Source of the DNA: Nitrospira moscoviensis
GTDB lineage: Bacteria > Nitrospirota > Nitrospiria > Nitrospirales > Nitrospiraceae
Length of the DNA: 64,000 nucleotides
Reading direction: 5' to 3'
Assembly: GCF_001273775.1 (NCBI RefSeq)
Contig: NZ_CP011801.1
Coordinates: 1,962,001-2,026,000, forward strand
Shown: piece after piece, positions 26,423 to 35,186 of the stretch
How positions within the stretch are numbered: the first letter of the stretch is position 1
How the letters are laid out: every line of letters begins with the position of its first letter
Program-made: the position numbers and the translations under genes
The notes under the pieces: model-generated
Database searches by the model: none
What the model was told of the DNA's origin: nothing
What the model saw: the letters and a program-made list of their open reading frames with translations, nothing else

Positions 26423-26449
26423 ATATCGGCCCGTATCTTCGATTCTTGA
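26423..26449 (-). promoter_or_regulatory. sigma-28 (FliA)-type promoter before the STAS gene
   Basis: Minus strand: -35 TCAAGAAT (26442-26449), 11-nt spacer, -10 GCCGATAT (26423-26430). The spacing equals that of the FliA consensus TAAAGTTT-N11-GCCGATAA; the -10 differs at the last base. Confidence 0.65.
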
Positions 26450-26479
26450 CGCCGAAAAGGGGAGTCCGGATCGGCAATG

Positions 26480-27511
26480 TCAGCTCGATTGCCTGCAAGA
26501 CGCTGCAGAGGGCGATTCAAGACGCTTCGAAGGGTGCCTCGTGCCGTTGAGCGATTGCGGCGGATCGCCGTGTTCAGTGGCTGGTAGATCGCGATGCAGC
26601 ACCGTCAATGCCTCTATGATCCGATCTAATGTGCTTCGCGGGGTATCCGGGAACCGAAGGGCCGTCGCCACCGAAGCGATGTCGTGGGCCAATTCCTCAT
26701 GTCGTTCACTAGTTTTCGCCACTATGCTGCCGAGTGTAATGTTGCGGTCCGATAACCGCTTGGTCAGTTGATCGAGGCTCGCTTTGGTGTTGAGTGTCTT
26801 GGTGAGGTCGACGGAGGCCATGTCGTGAACCTTCGTCTTCGCGTGTTGGCTGTTGCGCTGGACGTCCTTGGCGAGCGCTCTGATGGTACTGGCAGCTTGC
26901 CCGGAACGATTCGCGAGTTTCGTAACTTCATCCGCCACCACGGAGAAGCCGCGACCGTGCTCTCCCGCCCGCGCCGCCTCGATCGCCGCGTTCAGGGCGA
27001 GCAGCCTCGTTTGATCCGCGATAAACTCGATCTCCCCCAGGCTGCCGACGATCGCTTTGGTGCTGTTTTCCACGTCGTCTATCACGGCGGCGACGTTCAT
27101 GGCGATCTGCGCACTGGCGACGACATCGGCGACGAAGATGTCCAGCATTTGCTTGACTTTACTCAGCACATCTTCTTCGTTGGAGCCGTCCTCCTGGTGC
27201 AGCCGGATCGACTCCGTAGACTGTTGGTGGGCCCGTGCGGCAATGGCTTGGAACCGGTTGCCCAAGTCAACCATCGCTTCTTCGGTCTGCTTGATGACGG
27301 CGCGCACCTGATCGCGAAGGACGGGCAACAGCGGATGCAGCGTGTCCACGATCGCGCGCAGCCGTTGGCCATGGAGCGTGCCGGCGTCATCCTTGGTGGA
27401 CGAGGCCGCATGAGCGGCCACGAGCCGGCGCACCGCACGGCGGTGCCGGAAAAAGGCGCCCAGCCAGCCGAGCAACGCTCCGCCCAGGCCATACAGCACG
27501 GCATCCGGCAT
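26480..27511 (-). CDS. short chemoreceptor-like signalling protein
   Basis: A 343-aa protein. One N-terminal hydrophobic segment ([18 protein letters not shown]) is followed by a helical region and a methyl-accepting signalling domain with the hairpin tip [20 protein letters not shown] and [15 protein letters not shown]. No periplasmic sensor domain is present, and the C-terminal half after the tip is short for a classical receptor. It may sense from the cytoplasm. A sigma-28-type promoter lies upstream, and the start ATG overlaps the stop of a 36-codon frame. Confidence 0.8.
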   Translation of the reverse strand: MPDAVLYGLGGALLGWLGAFFRHRRAVRRLVAAHAASSTKDDAGTLHGQRLRAIVDTLHPLLPVLRDQVRAVIKQTEEAMVDLGNRFQAIAARAHQQSTESIRLHQEDGSNEEDVLSKVKQMLDIFVADVVASAQIAMNVAAVIDDVENSTKAIVGSLGEIEFIADQTRLLALNAAIEAARAGEHGRGFSVVADEVTKLANRSGQAASTIRALAKDVQRNSQHAKTKVHDMASVDLTKTLNTKASLDQLTKRLSDRNITLGSIVAKTSERHEELAHDIASVATALRFPDTPRSTLDRIIEALTVLHRDLPATEHGDPPQSLNGTRHPSKRLESPSAASCRQSS

Positions 27512-27621
27512 CACGCGGCGTTCCTCCCGGCCTCCAGGTGTTCAAGGAGGAGCCGCTTCACATGCATCACGTCGAAAATCATGCAATCCCTCGACGGGGA
27601 GACGACGGACAGCTGCAGCAT
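27511..27621 (-). CDS. 36-residue putative leader peptide coupled to the chemoreceptor
   Basis: [20 protein letters not shown] continues for 16 more residues and ends in TGA overlapping the next ATG (TGATG). GAGGAG lies just upstream of its own ATG, and it is the first frame after the sigma-28-type promoter. Either it is a small protein or it serves to couple translation. No homology was recognised. Confidence 0.4.
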   Translation of the reverse strand: MLQLSVVSPSRDCMIFDVMHVKRLLLEHLEAGRNAA

Positions 27622-27662
27622 GCTTCAACTCCTCGGCCTCACGTGAGAATACGATGGTTGTC

Positions 27663-27689
27663 TTATCGGCAAGGTAAGTCGAATCTTTA
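27663..27689 (-). promoter_or_regulatory. sigma-28 (FliA)-type promoter before the short chemoreceptor
   Basis: Minus strand: -35 TAAAGATT (27682-27689), 11-nt spacer, -10 GCCGATAA (27663-27670). This is almost the full FliA consensus. Confidence 0.85.
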
Positions 27690-27877
27690 GAGGGGGATCG
27701 CCTGTTTTAGAGCCGTCTGAACCTGAGACAATCAACTAGGTAAATAGGCCGTTTCAGCCGACTCGTTCGGACGGTTCTATTTGTTCAACGGTCGCGAATG
27801 AGTGGAGAGGCCAGAAGGATTCAGGAAGAGTCGCTGGCGTATTGAAGGCCCTTGTGCGAATGCTGAACTGCCGGGAC

Positions 27878-28510
27878 CTATCCATGTGGGGAACGGCCGG
27901 CCGGCTCACACTTCCCGCAGACAGCGGATGCAATGCCGACATCGAGGCGCTCTTCTAAATAGTCTTCGATTCGCTGCCATATTCCCTCCGCCGTCCGCAC
28001 CCGCTTGCACTTGCAGCAGACGCTCATGCTTTCCTTGCGACTCTTCAACTCGGCGACGGCCCGCCCGAGTTCCGTGACGGTGCCGGTCAAAGCGTGCTCC
28101 CGTTCGATGCGATCGTCCAACTCCTGCTTCAGCGTGATCGCCATCGAGACGCGCGCGATGAGTTCCGCGGCGATGACCGGCTTGCGGATATAGTCGCTGG
28201 CGCCGGCTGTGTAGGCGGCAGTGATGTCCGCGGCGTCGGTCTTGGCTGTGACGATGATCAGGGGCAGGTGGGCGTAGTGTTCCTCTTCCCGCACCCGCCG
28301 GCAGAAGGCCAGGCCGTCGATCCCAGGCATCATGACGTCGACAAGCACCGCGTCGACGCTCGGCACTTCCCCGTGTCCGGACAATCCAAGACACCCCAAC
28401 GCGCGGTGAGCAGAATCGGCGAAGAGAAGCGGGCCGTATCCGGCGCGACGAAGGACTTCACTGAGGAGCGTCCGCTCTTCTTCACTATCGTCGACAATGA
28501 GAATGCTCAT
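27878..28510 (-). CDS. response regulator with C-terminal zinc-ribbon-like tail
   Basis: A 210-aa protein. The receiver spans residues 1-125 (MSILIVDDSEEE; Asp in AVLVDVMMPGIDG; Lys in DYIRKPVI). A helical linker follows, then a four-cysteine tail, CCKCKRVR...GIWQRIEDYLEERLD...VCGKC. This tail is a known module at the ends of some PAS/receiver proteins; its ligand is unclear. The ATG at 28510 begins the receiver; an open extension upstream has no support. It has no DNA-binding or enzymatic output domain. Confidence 0.83.
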   Translation of the reverse strand: MSILIVDDSEEERTLLSEVLRRAGYGPLLFADSAHRALGCLGLSGHGEVPSVDAVLVDVMMPGIDGLAFCRRVREEEHYAHLPLIIVTAKTDAADITAAYTAGASDYIRKPVIAAELIARVSMAITLKQELDDRIEREHALTGTVTELGRAVAELKSRKESMSVCCKCKRVRTAEGIWQRIEDYLEERLDVGIASAVCGKCEPAGRSPHG

Positions 28511-28639
28511 GGGCCGTCCTGTCCCTCCTCTATAAATGCAGAGCCGTAGAGATCTGGTACACCTACTTAATACTAAAAGCAAGTGAGTTCACACCGGCGG
28601 TCAGCGGGACATCATGTGGCAGACGAACGACTCGTCGTT

Positions 28640-29458
28640 CTAATGGATGGGTACGACCGGAGGCAACAGGTCGGCCGGGAGCTGCTCCCCCGGCGATTCC
28701 GGGGCGCCTTCCGGATTGAGCGATCCGTCGGGCGGAGCCGCCGTCATCTTGTCTTCGAGAATGATGACTTCGACGCGGCGGTTCTTGGCGCGCTGCTCGG
28801 GATTGAGGTTGGCCGTCAGTGGGCGTGAATCGGCGTAGCCCAACGCCGCCAAGTGGGAGCCGGGCACTCCATACAATTCATGGAGCACCCGCACGACGAT
28901 GACCGCGCGGGTGGCGGACAGCTCCCAATTCGACGGAAACTGCGCCGTGTGGATCGGCACATTGTCGGTATGGCCTTCGACGCGCACCTGGCGGTCCAAT
29001 TCCAACATCGCCTGGGCCAGCCCCTGCAGAAACGGCAGGGCTTCCGGTTTGAGCGCGGCCTCGCCGCTGTTGAACAGGACCTGATCGGGGATCGTGATGA
29101 CCACGCTGCCGTCGAGGCGCTCCAACATGTGGATCAGGGCGAACTGCGACATGGACTGCATGCTTTTCACGAAGTCGCGAAGGCGCCGGATGGCGACTTC
29201 CTTCGTGCCGGGCAGGTTCGGCGAGATCAACGCCGGGCGGTGTTGGCCGACGTTGAAGGCCAGCGCGGAGGCCTCGCGGCTGGCGATGGGATGCAGCGCC
29301 GCTTTGATCGATTCGCTCACCGTCCGGAATTTGCCCTCGTTCACCGCCGAGACGGAATACATCACGACGAAGAACGCGAACAGCAGCGTGATGAAGTCCG
29401 CATAGGACACCAACCAGCGTTCGTGATTCTCGTGTTCCTCGTGCTTTTTCTTCGCCAT
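28640..29458 (-). CDS. motB: flagellar stator protein MotB
   Basis: A 272-aa stator subunit. It has a charged N-terminus MAKKKHEEHENHERWLVSYA, a single membrane segment with the proton-binding Asp21 (YADFITLLFAFFVVMYSV) and a periplasmic plug region. An OmpA-like peptidoglycan-binding domain (about 115-245) includes VRVEGHTDNVPI and RAKNRRVEVIIL. It has a Pro/Glu-rich tail. It follows motA, with a heptamer-repeat hairpin in the 88-nt gap. Confidence 0.93.
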   Translation of the reverse strand: MAKKKHEEHENHERWLVSYADFITLLFAFFVVMYSVSAVNEGKFRTVSESIKAALHPIASREASALAFNVGQHRPALISPNLPGTKEVAIRRLRDFVKSMQSMSQFALIHMLERLDGSVVITIPDQVLFNSGEAALKPEALPFLQGLAQAMLELDRQVRVEGHTDNVPIHTAQFPSNWELSATRAVIVVRVLHELYGVPGSHLAALGYADSRPLTANLNPEQRAKNRRVEVIILEDKMTAAPPDGSLNPEGAPESPGEQLPADLLPPVVPIH

Positions 29459-29466
29459 ATGTCAGA

Positions 29467-29551
29467 AGTGATGGGTGATGGGTGATGAGTGATCCGTGGA
29501 ATCACGGAACCCCTCCGGAAACTCATCACTCATCACTGATCACCCATCACT
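29467..29551. repeat. heptamer-repeat hairpin between motA and motB
   Basis: Left arm 29467-29496 (GTGATGG/GTGATGA units) and right arm 29521-29551 (ATCACTC, ATCACTG, ATCACCC units). The right arm runs into the motA stop codon (29547-29549). Confidence 0.85.
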
Positions 29552-30317
29552 TCTTCTGTTCCTTCGTCCGTTCCCCGTGGGGCAGGAAGCTTTCGAGCTT
29601 TTCCTGGAGGAGCCGCGGGTTTTCGCCTTGGGCGAGGCCGACGAGCCCGATGATGATCATGGTGCGCGAGCCGGCTTCTTCCTTCAGCTTGTATTTGATC
29701 TTGTTGGCGAGCGGCAGGAAAAACAGGTTCGCCGCGCCGACTCCATAGACGGTGGCGACGAACGCGACCGCGATGCCGCCGCCCAGCTTGGAGGGATCGG
29801 CGAGGTTTTCCATGACGTGAATCAGCCCCAGGACGGCGCCCAGAATGCCCACCGTCGGCGCATAGCCGCCGGCGGCTTCCCAGACCTTCGCGGCGATCAC
29901 GCCTTCCTCCTCGTGGTGCTCCACCTCGATCTCGAGGATTTCATGCACGGCTTTCGGATCCGTCCCGTCCACGATCAGTTGCACGCCCTTCTTCATGAAG
30001 GGATCTTTGATGTCCTTGAGCTTCCCCTCCAGGGCGAGCAGCCCCTGCTTGCGGGACACGTTCGCCAGATCCAGGATGAGCTTGATGATGCCCTTGTGGT
30101 CGATGTGCGGGCCGGAGATTGCCAGGGAGAGCGACCCCACCGCTTTGAGCACGACCGGGAGCGGATTTTGGACGCAGCAGGCGCCGATGGTGCCGCCCAT
30201 CACGATGATGAAGGCGGTCAACTGGAGAATCGAGCTGAGGTGGCCGCCTTCCAGCGCCTGCCCGCCGATGATCGACCCCAGGGCGATGACGATGCCTAGT
30301 ATGGTGGCGATATCCAT
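29547..30317 (-). CDS. motA: flagellar stator protein MotA
   Basis: A 256-aa four-helix inner-membrane stator subunit. Helices 1-2 are MDIATILGIVIALGSIIGGQ and LTAFIIVMGGTIGACCVQNP. A cytoplasmic loop with the charged torque region follows (GKLKDIKDPFMKKGVQLIVD), then helices 3-4 with the conserved Pro (YAPTVGILGAVLGLIHVMEN) and AVAFVATVYGVGAANLFFLP. It is the first gene of motA-motB. Confidence 0.93.
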   Translation of the reverse strand: MDIATILGIVIALGSIIGGQALEGGHLSSILQLTAFIIVMGGTIGACCVQNPLPVVLKAVGSLSLAISGPHIDHKGIIKLILDLANVSRKQGLLALEGKLKDIKDPFMKKGVQLIVDGTDPKAVHEILEIEVEHHEEEGVIAAKVWEAAGGYAPTVGILGAVLGLIHVMENLADPSKLGGGIAVAFVATVYGVGAANLFFLPLANKIKYKLKEEAGSRTMIIIGLVGLAQGENPRLLQEKLESFLPHGERTKEQKK

Positions 30318-30318
30318 A

Positions 30319-30433
30319 GTCTGGCTGGTCTGTTGGGTCTATCTCGTCTATTTGGTCTATTTGGTTCCGGTCGTTTCGTCTATCTGGTCTCCTGACGAGA
30401 TAGACAAGACAGACGAGACAGACCAGATAGACC
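30319..30433. repeat. hairpin of 9-nt tandem units (GTCTATCTG class) upstream of motA
   Basis: About seven units of GTCTATYTS type are followed by their inverse (GAGATAGAC, AAGACAGAC, GAGACAGAC, CAGATAGAC). They form a long imperfect stem in the divergent gap between motA and the gene at 30493. Same unit class as 39563-39662. Confidence 0.8.
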
Positions 30434-30492
30434 CTCTTGCCTTCACATCAATGGCTCTGCTACCGTGCGGCTCCACTCAATTGGAGGGCGGC

Positions 30493-30717
30493 ATGACCCC
30501 GGTGGACTGTCTCCTGCTTGACGCCAAGCAAGCGATCCTCGACGAGCAGCATCGGCGGTTCCAGGAGCTGCAACGGGCGGGAAAGGTCGCCGAAGCGATG
30601 CGGCAATTCCAGGCCACGATGAGCTGCGCCTCCGACCTGCTGAGCGAATCGCTCGCGCTGCTGGAGCGCGTATTGGAAAAGCAGCGACGGAACCCGCCGG
30701 GCCCGTCCGCCCGCTAG
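30493..30717 (+). CDS. small helical protein of unknown function
   Basis: A 74-aa protein (MTPVDCLLLDAKQAILDEQH...), almost entirely helical with a heptad-like charge pattern. GGAGGG precedes its ATG at 30493. It is encoded divergently from motA and convergently with cheW (4 nt apart). The only other indication is its position within motility genes. The upstream part of the open frame runs through the 9-nt repeat and is not part of the gene. Confidence 0.55.
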   Translation: MTPVDCLLLDAKQAILDEQHRRFQELQRAGKVAEAMRQFQATMSCASDLLSESLALLERVLEKQRRNPPGPSAR

Positions 30718-30721
30718 CGCG

Positions 30722-31258
30722 TCACCGCTGCCTCGTCGCCGCGTCCAGAGCGGCCTGCTCGCCGGGAAGCAACAGCCGGTTCAGATCCAGCACGATCAAC
30801 AGCCGATCGCCGATCCGCCCGACGCCCTGGGTAAACTCGGCTCCCGCCGAGCTGCCCACCGACGGCGGCGGTTCCACGGTCGACTTGGGAATCCGCAACA
30901 CTTCCACGACCTCGTCGACGATCAGCCCCACCATCCGCTGCCTCACCAGAATCACCACGATCCGCGATTCGTTCGTGCGTTCGGCGACCGGCAGGCCGAA
31001 ACGCCGCCGGAGATCCAGCACCGGGATGATGCGGCCCCGGAGATTGATCACACCCTCGACGAAGAACGGCGCCTTCGGCACGCGGGTGATCTCCACCATG
31101 CGATTGATTTCCTGGACGCTCAGGACGTCCAGCGCGAATTCCTCGTGCCCCACGCGGCATGTGACGAACTGGCAGAGGTTGTCCCCGGCGCCGATCTCGC
31201 GGGACGCGGCGGCCGCCCCCGGCGTCGCCGGCGCGGCCGTTTTTTCTTCGACGATCAT
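30722..31258 (-). CDS. cheW: chemotaxis coupling protein CheW
   Basis: A 178-aa coupling protein between receptors and CheA. It carries an Ala/Pro-rich N-terminal extension of about 27 residues, then a CheW domain: CRVGHEEFALDVLSVQEINR, EGVINLRGRIIPVLDLRRRF and VGLIVDEVVEVLRIPKSTVE. It is the last gene of the chemotaxis operon, 23 nt after the receptor gene. Confidence 0.92.
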   Translation of the reverse strand: MIVEEKTAAPATPGAAAASREIGAGDNLCQFVTCRVGHEEFALDVLSVQEINRMVEITRVPKAPFFVEGVINLRGRIIPVLDLRRRFGLPVAERTNESRIVVILVRQRMVGLIVDEVVEVLRIPKSTVEPPPSVGSSAGAEFTQGVGRIGDRLLIVLDLNRLLLPGEQAALDAATRQR

Positions 31259-31281
31259 GGCCTCTTCCTTTCCCGTCGTCG

Positions 31282-32967
31282 TCAGACCTTGAAGGAGCCG
31301 ACGATGCCCTGCAGCTCGACGGCCAGCTGGCTCAGGTCGTGGCTGGCCTTGGCCGACTCGTTGGCGCCGGACGCCGATTCCTTCGTGACCTTCGCGACGT
31401 TTTCGATGTCGGTGGCGATCTGCTGGGTGGCGACCGACTGCTGCTCCGACGCCACCGCGATCTGCCGGATCATGTCCGCGCTCTCCGACACCATCTGCAC
31501 GATACGCGTCAAGGCTTCGCCGGTCTTGTTGACCAGCTCGACGCCGCCCGAGACCTTCTGCGTCCCCTGCTGCATCGAGTCGACCGCGCCGCGTGTGTCC
31601 TGCTGGATTTGGCGGATCATGTCGCCGATTTCCTTGGTGGCCTTGGTGGTGCGTTCGGCCAGCTTGCGCACTTCGTCGGCGACGACGGCGAAGCCGCGCC
31701 CCTGTTCACCCGCGCGGGCCGCTTCGATCGCCGCGTTGAGCGCCAGCAGATTGGTCTGATCGGCGATGTCTTCGATCACGCGCACGATCTCGCCGATCTG
31801 GTCGGAGGACTTGCCGAGCTCGGCGATGATCGTGGCGCTGTTCGACACGGCGTCCGACAGGTGTTGCATGCCGGCGATGGTGTCGGCGACGACTGTGCCG
31901 CCGTCCTTGGCGGTCTTGACGGTTTCCTGCGCCAGGGTGGCGGCTTTGCCGGAGTTCTGGGCCACCTGGCTCACGGTGGCGTTCATCTCTTCGATCGCCG
32001 CGGCGGTCTGCGACGCGCGGGAGGTCAGGTTGTCGGTGCCCTTCGAAATCTCCTCGGCCGTCGCGGACAGCTCCACCGACGCGGAGGCCACCTTGTCCGT
32101 CACGTGCGCCACCCGCCCGATCATCTTCTGCAGCTTCTCGATGAACAGATTGAAGTAATCGCCCAACTGCGAGATCTCGTCCTTGCTGCCCACCGGTACG
32201 CGCTTGGTCAAGTCCCCTTCCCCCTGGGCGATGTCCCGCGTGATGGCCGCCATATGGCTGAGCGGTTTCAACACGATCCTGTGCAGCAGGAAATAGGTGA
32301 CGACGACGATCGTCAAGACGACCCCCGCCATGAGTCCGCCGGTCGTCACCATCGAGCGGTCCGAGGCCGCCTTGCCTTTGGTCATGTTCATGCCGACTGC
32401 GAGCACACCGAGGGTGTCACCGACTTGCTTGTCCGTATGGCATCCGATGCAGGCCGTGGAGGTCGCCTTATCGGGCGAGGCGCGACGATAGGTCAGGACG
32501 CCGTTCACCTCTTCGATGCGGGAAAAGCTCTCGGCGCCGCTCATAATCGCCTTGACGGCGTCGGTTTCGAACGGATCTTTGGGCAGATTGGCCGGATTGA
32601 TCGGCGTCTGGCTGATCATGCGGGCGGTGAACAGACCGCTCTTGTTCGCTTCCTCGCCCATCTCCCGCGTAGCCGTCGCCGGGAACGGGATGGCGTCCGG
32701 GTTGTTCACGTGATCCTTCGCCACGACGATGTCGCTGCCGGCCTTGCTCTTCTTCAATTTGCCGACGTAGTTCTGGGAGATATACGAGCGTGTGATCTGG
32801 ATTTGCGTTTCCAGCAGCTTGCCTCGTTGCTCCAGCAGGAGCTCGAGTTTGTCCTGCTCTTGTTTGTAGAGAATGACCAAGCCGACCGCGATGACGGCGA
32901 CCGCCACCGCGCCGATGGACAGGGCGAATTTCGGACCGATTTTCAAGTTCCCAAACAGGCTGCTCAT
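31282..32967 (-). CDS. methyl-accepting chemotaxis protein with c-type heme-binding sensor domain
   Basis: A 561-aa transmembrane receptor. TM1 is at about residues 14-33 and TM2 at about 203-230. The periplasmic part (about 40-200) resembles DUF3365/Tll0287-type sensors and holds a CxxCH heme attachment motif, C173-I-G-C176-H177. A HAMP domain follows ([20 protein letters not shown]), then the signalling hairpin [20 protein letters not shown]. The ATG at 32967 has AGGAGG upstream. As it sits in the core che operon it is probably the principal receptor, plausibly sensing redox state or a heme ligand such as oxygen or NO. Confidence 0.9.
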   Translation of the reverse strand: MSSLFGNLKIGPKFALSIGAVAVAVIAVGLVILYKQEQDKLELLLEQRGKLLETQIQITRSYISQNYVGKLKKSKAGSDIVVAKDHVNNPDAIPFPATATREMGEEANKSGLFTARMISQTPINPANLPKDPFETDAVKAIMSGAESFSRIEEVNGVLTYRRASPDKATSTACIGCHTDKQVGDTLGVLAVGMNMTKGKAASDRSMVTTGGLMAGVVLTIVVVTYFLLHRIVLKPLSHMAAITRDIAQGEGDLTKRVPVGSKDEISQLGDYFNLFIEKLQKMIGRVAHVTDKVASASVELSATAEEISKGTDNLTSRASQTAAAIEEMNATVSQVAQNSGKAATLAQETVKTAKDGGTVVADTIAGMQHLSDAVSNSATIIAELGKSSDQIGEIVRVIEDIADQTNLLALNAAIEAARAGEQGRGFAVVADEVRKLAERTTKATKEIGDMIRQIQQDTRGAVDSMQQGTQKVSGGVELVNKTGEALTRIVQMVSESADMIRQIAVASEQQSVATQQIATDIENVAKVTKESASGANESAKASHDLSQLAVELQGIVGSFKV

Positions 32968-33017
32968 AGTGCCTCCTACATGTCGCTGTTGTTGATGACC
33001 GCTGCCCCGATCCTCTC

Positions 33018-34118
33018 CTACACCATGTTCAGAATCTCTCCCACCACGCCGGACAACGGGACGACCTTGTCCGCATACCCGGCCGCCACCACCGCCTTCG
33101 GCATGCCGTACACGACACAGGTGTGCTCGTCCTGTGCGATGGTCCGTCCGTTCGCCGCCTTGATGGCCTTCATCCCCTCCAGGCCGTCGTGTCCCATGCC
33201 GGTCAAGATGACCCCGATCCCGCGTTCTTCGTACACCGCCGCGACCGACTGCATCATGATGTCCACCGACGGCGCGTGCAGATGGTGCTCCAGATTGGCG
33301 CTGAGCGCGACGACCGTGCTCGTGATGGACCGTCGCTTCACCCGGCACTGGAGCCCGCCGGGCGCGATCAGGATCCGTCCCGGCGCGATCTCGTCGCCGT
33401 CGGCCGCCTCCTTGACTTCCAGCGGACAGGCCGCGTTCATGCGGTCGGCGAACGGCTTGGTAAAGGTCTTCGGCATATGCTGCACGATCAGCACCCCGGC
33501 GGGAAAATCCGGGGGGAACGTCGGCAGCACATCGAGCAGGGCTTTCGGCCCTCCGGTGGAGCAGCCGATGGCGACGATCTTCGAGCCCCGCGTCGCCGTG
33601 ACGGTCTGGGACGACAAAGACGTGATGCGTGATGGGTAATGGGTGATGCGTTGAGGACGGTCCGCGTGACGCACCACGCATGACGCATGACGCAGTTTGT
33701 CCTTGGCGCTCGCCGCCGTGACGATCTTGGCGATCAATTGCTCCTTGATGTCGGCGATCCGCGTCACGACCCCGTCGAGCTGCTTCGGGATGTAATCCAC
33801 CGCTCCCATTTCCAAGGCCTTCAACGTGTCCTCCGCCCCTTCCGCCGTCAGCGAGCTGACCATGACGACGGGCACCGGATGGTCGGCCATGATGTGCTGG
33901 AGCGCGTCCAGCCCGTTCATGCCGGGCATTTCCACGTCCATCGTGACGACGTCCGGGTTCAATTGCCGCACTAACTGCAGCGCCTCTTCGCCGTTTCTCG
34001 CGGTTCCGGCCACGGCGAGCCGGGGATCGGCCGCCAACATGGACGACAGGCTTTTCCGCATGAAGGTCGAATCGTCGACGACCAGCACCTGAATCGGCTT
34101 CGCCAGCACCGCGCTCAC
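33018..34118 (-). CDS. cheB: chemotaxis protein-glutamate methylesterase CheB
   Basis: Demethylates and deamidates receptors. Receiver at residues 8-125 ([14 protein letters not shown], Asp61 in [13 protein letters not shown]). The methylesterase domain runs from about 180 with catalytic Ser187 ([11 protein letters not shown]), His in [12 protein letters not shown] and Asp in GMGHDGLEG. The 40-residue linker is unusual: residues about 141-170 ([20 protein letters not shown]...) are encoded by a heptamer-repeat hairpin in frame. Both catalytic domains are intact. Confidence 0.93.
   Translation of the reverse strand: MSAVLAKPIQVLVVDDSTFMRKSLSSMLAADPRLAVAGTARNGEEALQLVRQLNPDVVTMDVEMPGMNGLDALQHIMADHPVPVVMVSSLTAEGAEDTLKALEMGAVDYIPKQLDGVVTRIADIKEQLIAKIVTAASAKDKLRHASCVVRHADRPQRITHYPSRITSLSSQTVTATRGSKIVAIGCSTGGPKALLDVLPTFPPDFPAGVLIVQHMPKTFTKPFADRMNAACPLEVKEAADGDEIAPGRILIAPGGLQCRVKRRSITSTVVALSANLEHHLHAPSVDIMMQSVAAVYEERGIGVILTGMGHDGLEGMKAIKAANGRTIAQDEHTCVVYGMPKAVVAAGYADKVVPLSGVVGEILNMV
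33621..33693. repeat. heptamer-repeat hairpin translated inside cheB
   Basis: Left arm 33621-33651 (GTGATGC, GTGATGG, GTAATGG units) and right arm 33664-33693 (TGACGCA/CCACGCA units), in opposite orientation. It is in frame and stop-free in cheB and encodes the linker between the receiver and esterase domains. Confidence 0.85.
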
Positions 34119-34134
34119 GCCTCTGACGCTCCCC

Positions 34135-35088
34135 TCAGTTGATGTACCGCATCACGGTTTCGCCCAGCAGCTTCGGATCGAACTTGGTCACGTAATCGGT
34201 CGCGCCCACCTGCCGGCCCTTGTCCTGATTGCAGGTGCCGGTGAGCGAAGAGTGCAGGACGACCGGGATGTGGGCGAGCCGGGGATCCGACCGGATCTGT
34301 TTCGTCAGCGTGAACCCGTCCATATCGGGCATCTCGATGTCGCTCAGCACCATGTTGATGTGTTGGACTTGCGCCAGACCTTCCTCGGCCGAGTGGCGGG
34401 CGAGTTGTTGGAGATAATCCCACGCTTCCTTGCCCGTCGTCGTTTGGACGAACTGGAGCCCCAATTTCTCGAGTGCTTTCCGGATCTGCGTCCTGGCGAC
34501 TGCCGAATCGTCCGCGTAGAGGACGGTCTTCTGTTTCAGCTCGGGCTTGGTCGTGACGCCGGCGTAGACTTCCTCGTCCGGACGAGGGCAGATGTCGCTG
34601 AGCAGTTTTTCGACGTCCAGGATGAGCACCATCCGGCCGCTGTCCAGCATCGTGACCGCCGTGACCGCGCCCTTGTTGTTTTCGCGCACGAGCGGAGGCG
34701 GGGTCTTGATGTGCGACCAGGAGGTGCGGATGATGCGGTCCACCGCGGCCACGTGAAAGGCCTGCAGGCTGGCGTTGTACTCGGTGATGATAAGGATGCC
34801 GTTCTCTTTGGCGTCCGGGCGCGCCAGGTCGACGTCGTGCTCGCCGAGGCCGAGGCTGCGCTTGAGCGCGATGACGGGCACCATCGTGCCTCGGATGTTC
34901 GCCATGCCGACGACCCGGCTGTCCGCTTCCGGCACGCGCGTGAGCTGCGGCAGCTTCATCACCTCGCGGACCTTGAACACGTTGATGCCGAACAGCTCCT
35001 GCGTGCCCAAGTGAAAGAGCAGCAGCTCCATTTGGTTGGCCCCGGCCAGTCTGGTTCGGGCGTCGATTTCACTGATGAGGGTGGACAT
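34135..35088 (-). CDS. cheV: CheV-type coupling protein (CheW plus receiver)
   Basis: A 317-aa protein. The CheW domain spans residues about 15-165 (LLLFHLGTQELFGINVFKVR, NIRGTMVPVIALKRSLG). The receiver is from about 190 (VLYADDSAVARTQIRKALEK; Asp in MVLSDIEMPDMDGF; Lys in DYVTKFDP). It works as a phosphorylatable coupling protein for adaptation. The ATG at 35088 has GGAGGAATC upstream; an open extension of 25 codons has no binding site. It lies between cheA and cheB. Confidence 0.9.
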   Translation of the reverse strand: MSTLISEIDARTRLAGANQMELLLFHLGTQELFGINVFKVREVMKLPQLTRVPEADSRVVGMANIRGTMVPVIALKRSLGLGEHDVDLARPDAKENGILIITEYNASLQAFHVAAVDRIIRTSWSHIKTPPPLVRENNKGAVTAVTMLDSGRMVLILDVEKLLSDICPRPDEEVYAGVTTKPELKQKTVLYADDSAVARTQIRKALEKLGLQFVQTTTGKEAWDYLQQLARHSAEEGLAQVQHINMVLSDIEMPDMDGFTLTKQIRSDPRLAHIPVVLHSSLTGTCNQDKGRQVGATDYVTKFDPKLLGETVMRYIN

Positions 35089-35097
35089 GATTCCTCC

Positions 35098-35180
35098 GTC
35101 CTCTGCGTGAAGCGTCGTTCGTCTCCCGTGAAGCGTGAGATCCGCATACGACATACGCTCCACGCGTCACGAACCACGTG
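35098..35180. repeat. degenerate heptamer-repeat pair between cheA and cheV
   Basis: GCGTGAAGCGT and CCGTGAAGCGTGAG on the left face ACGCTCCACGCGTCACG on the right. It has the same logic as the TGATGNG family but with GTGAAGC units, as in the copy at 50982. Confidence 0.65.
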
Positions 35181-35186
35181 TTCCGT

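Noticed and set aside
31339..33639. A long plus-strand frame over the chemoreceptor and cheB
   Set aside because: It is an antisense shadow with His/Arg-rich low-complexity translation; the minus-strand genes have complete motifs.
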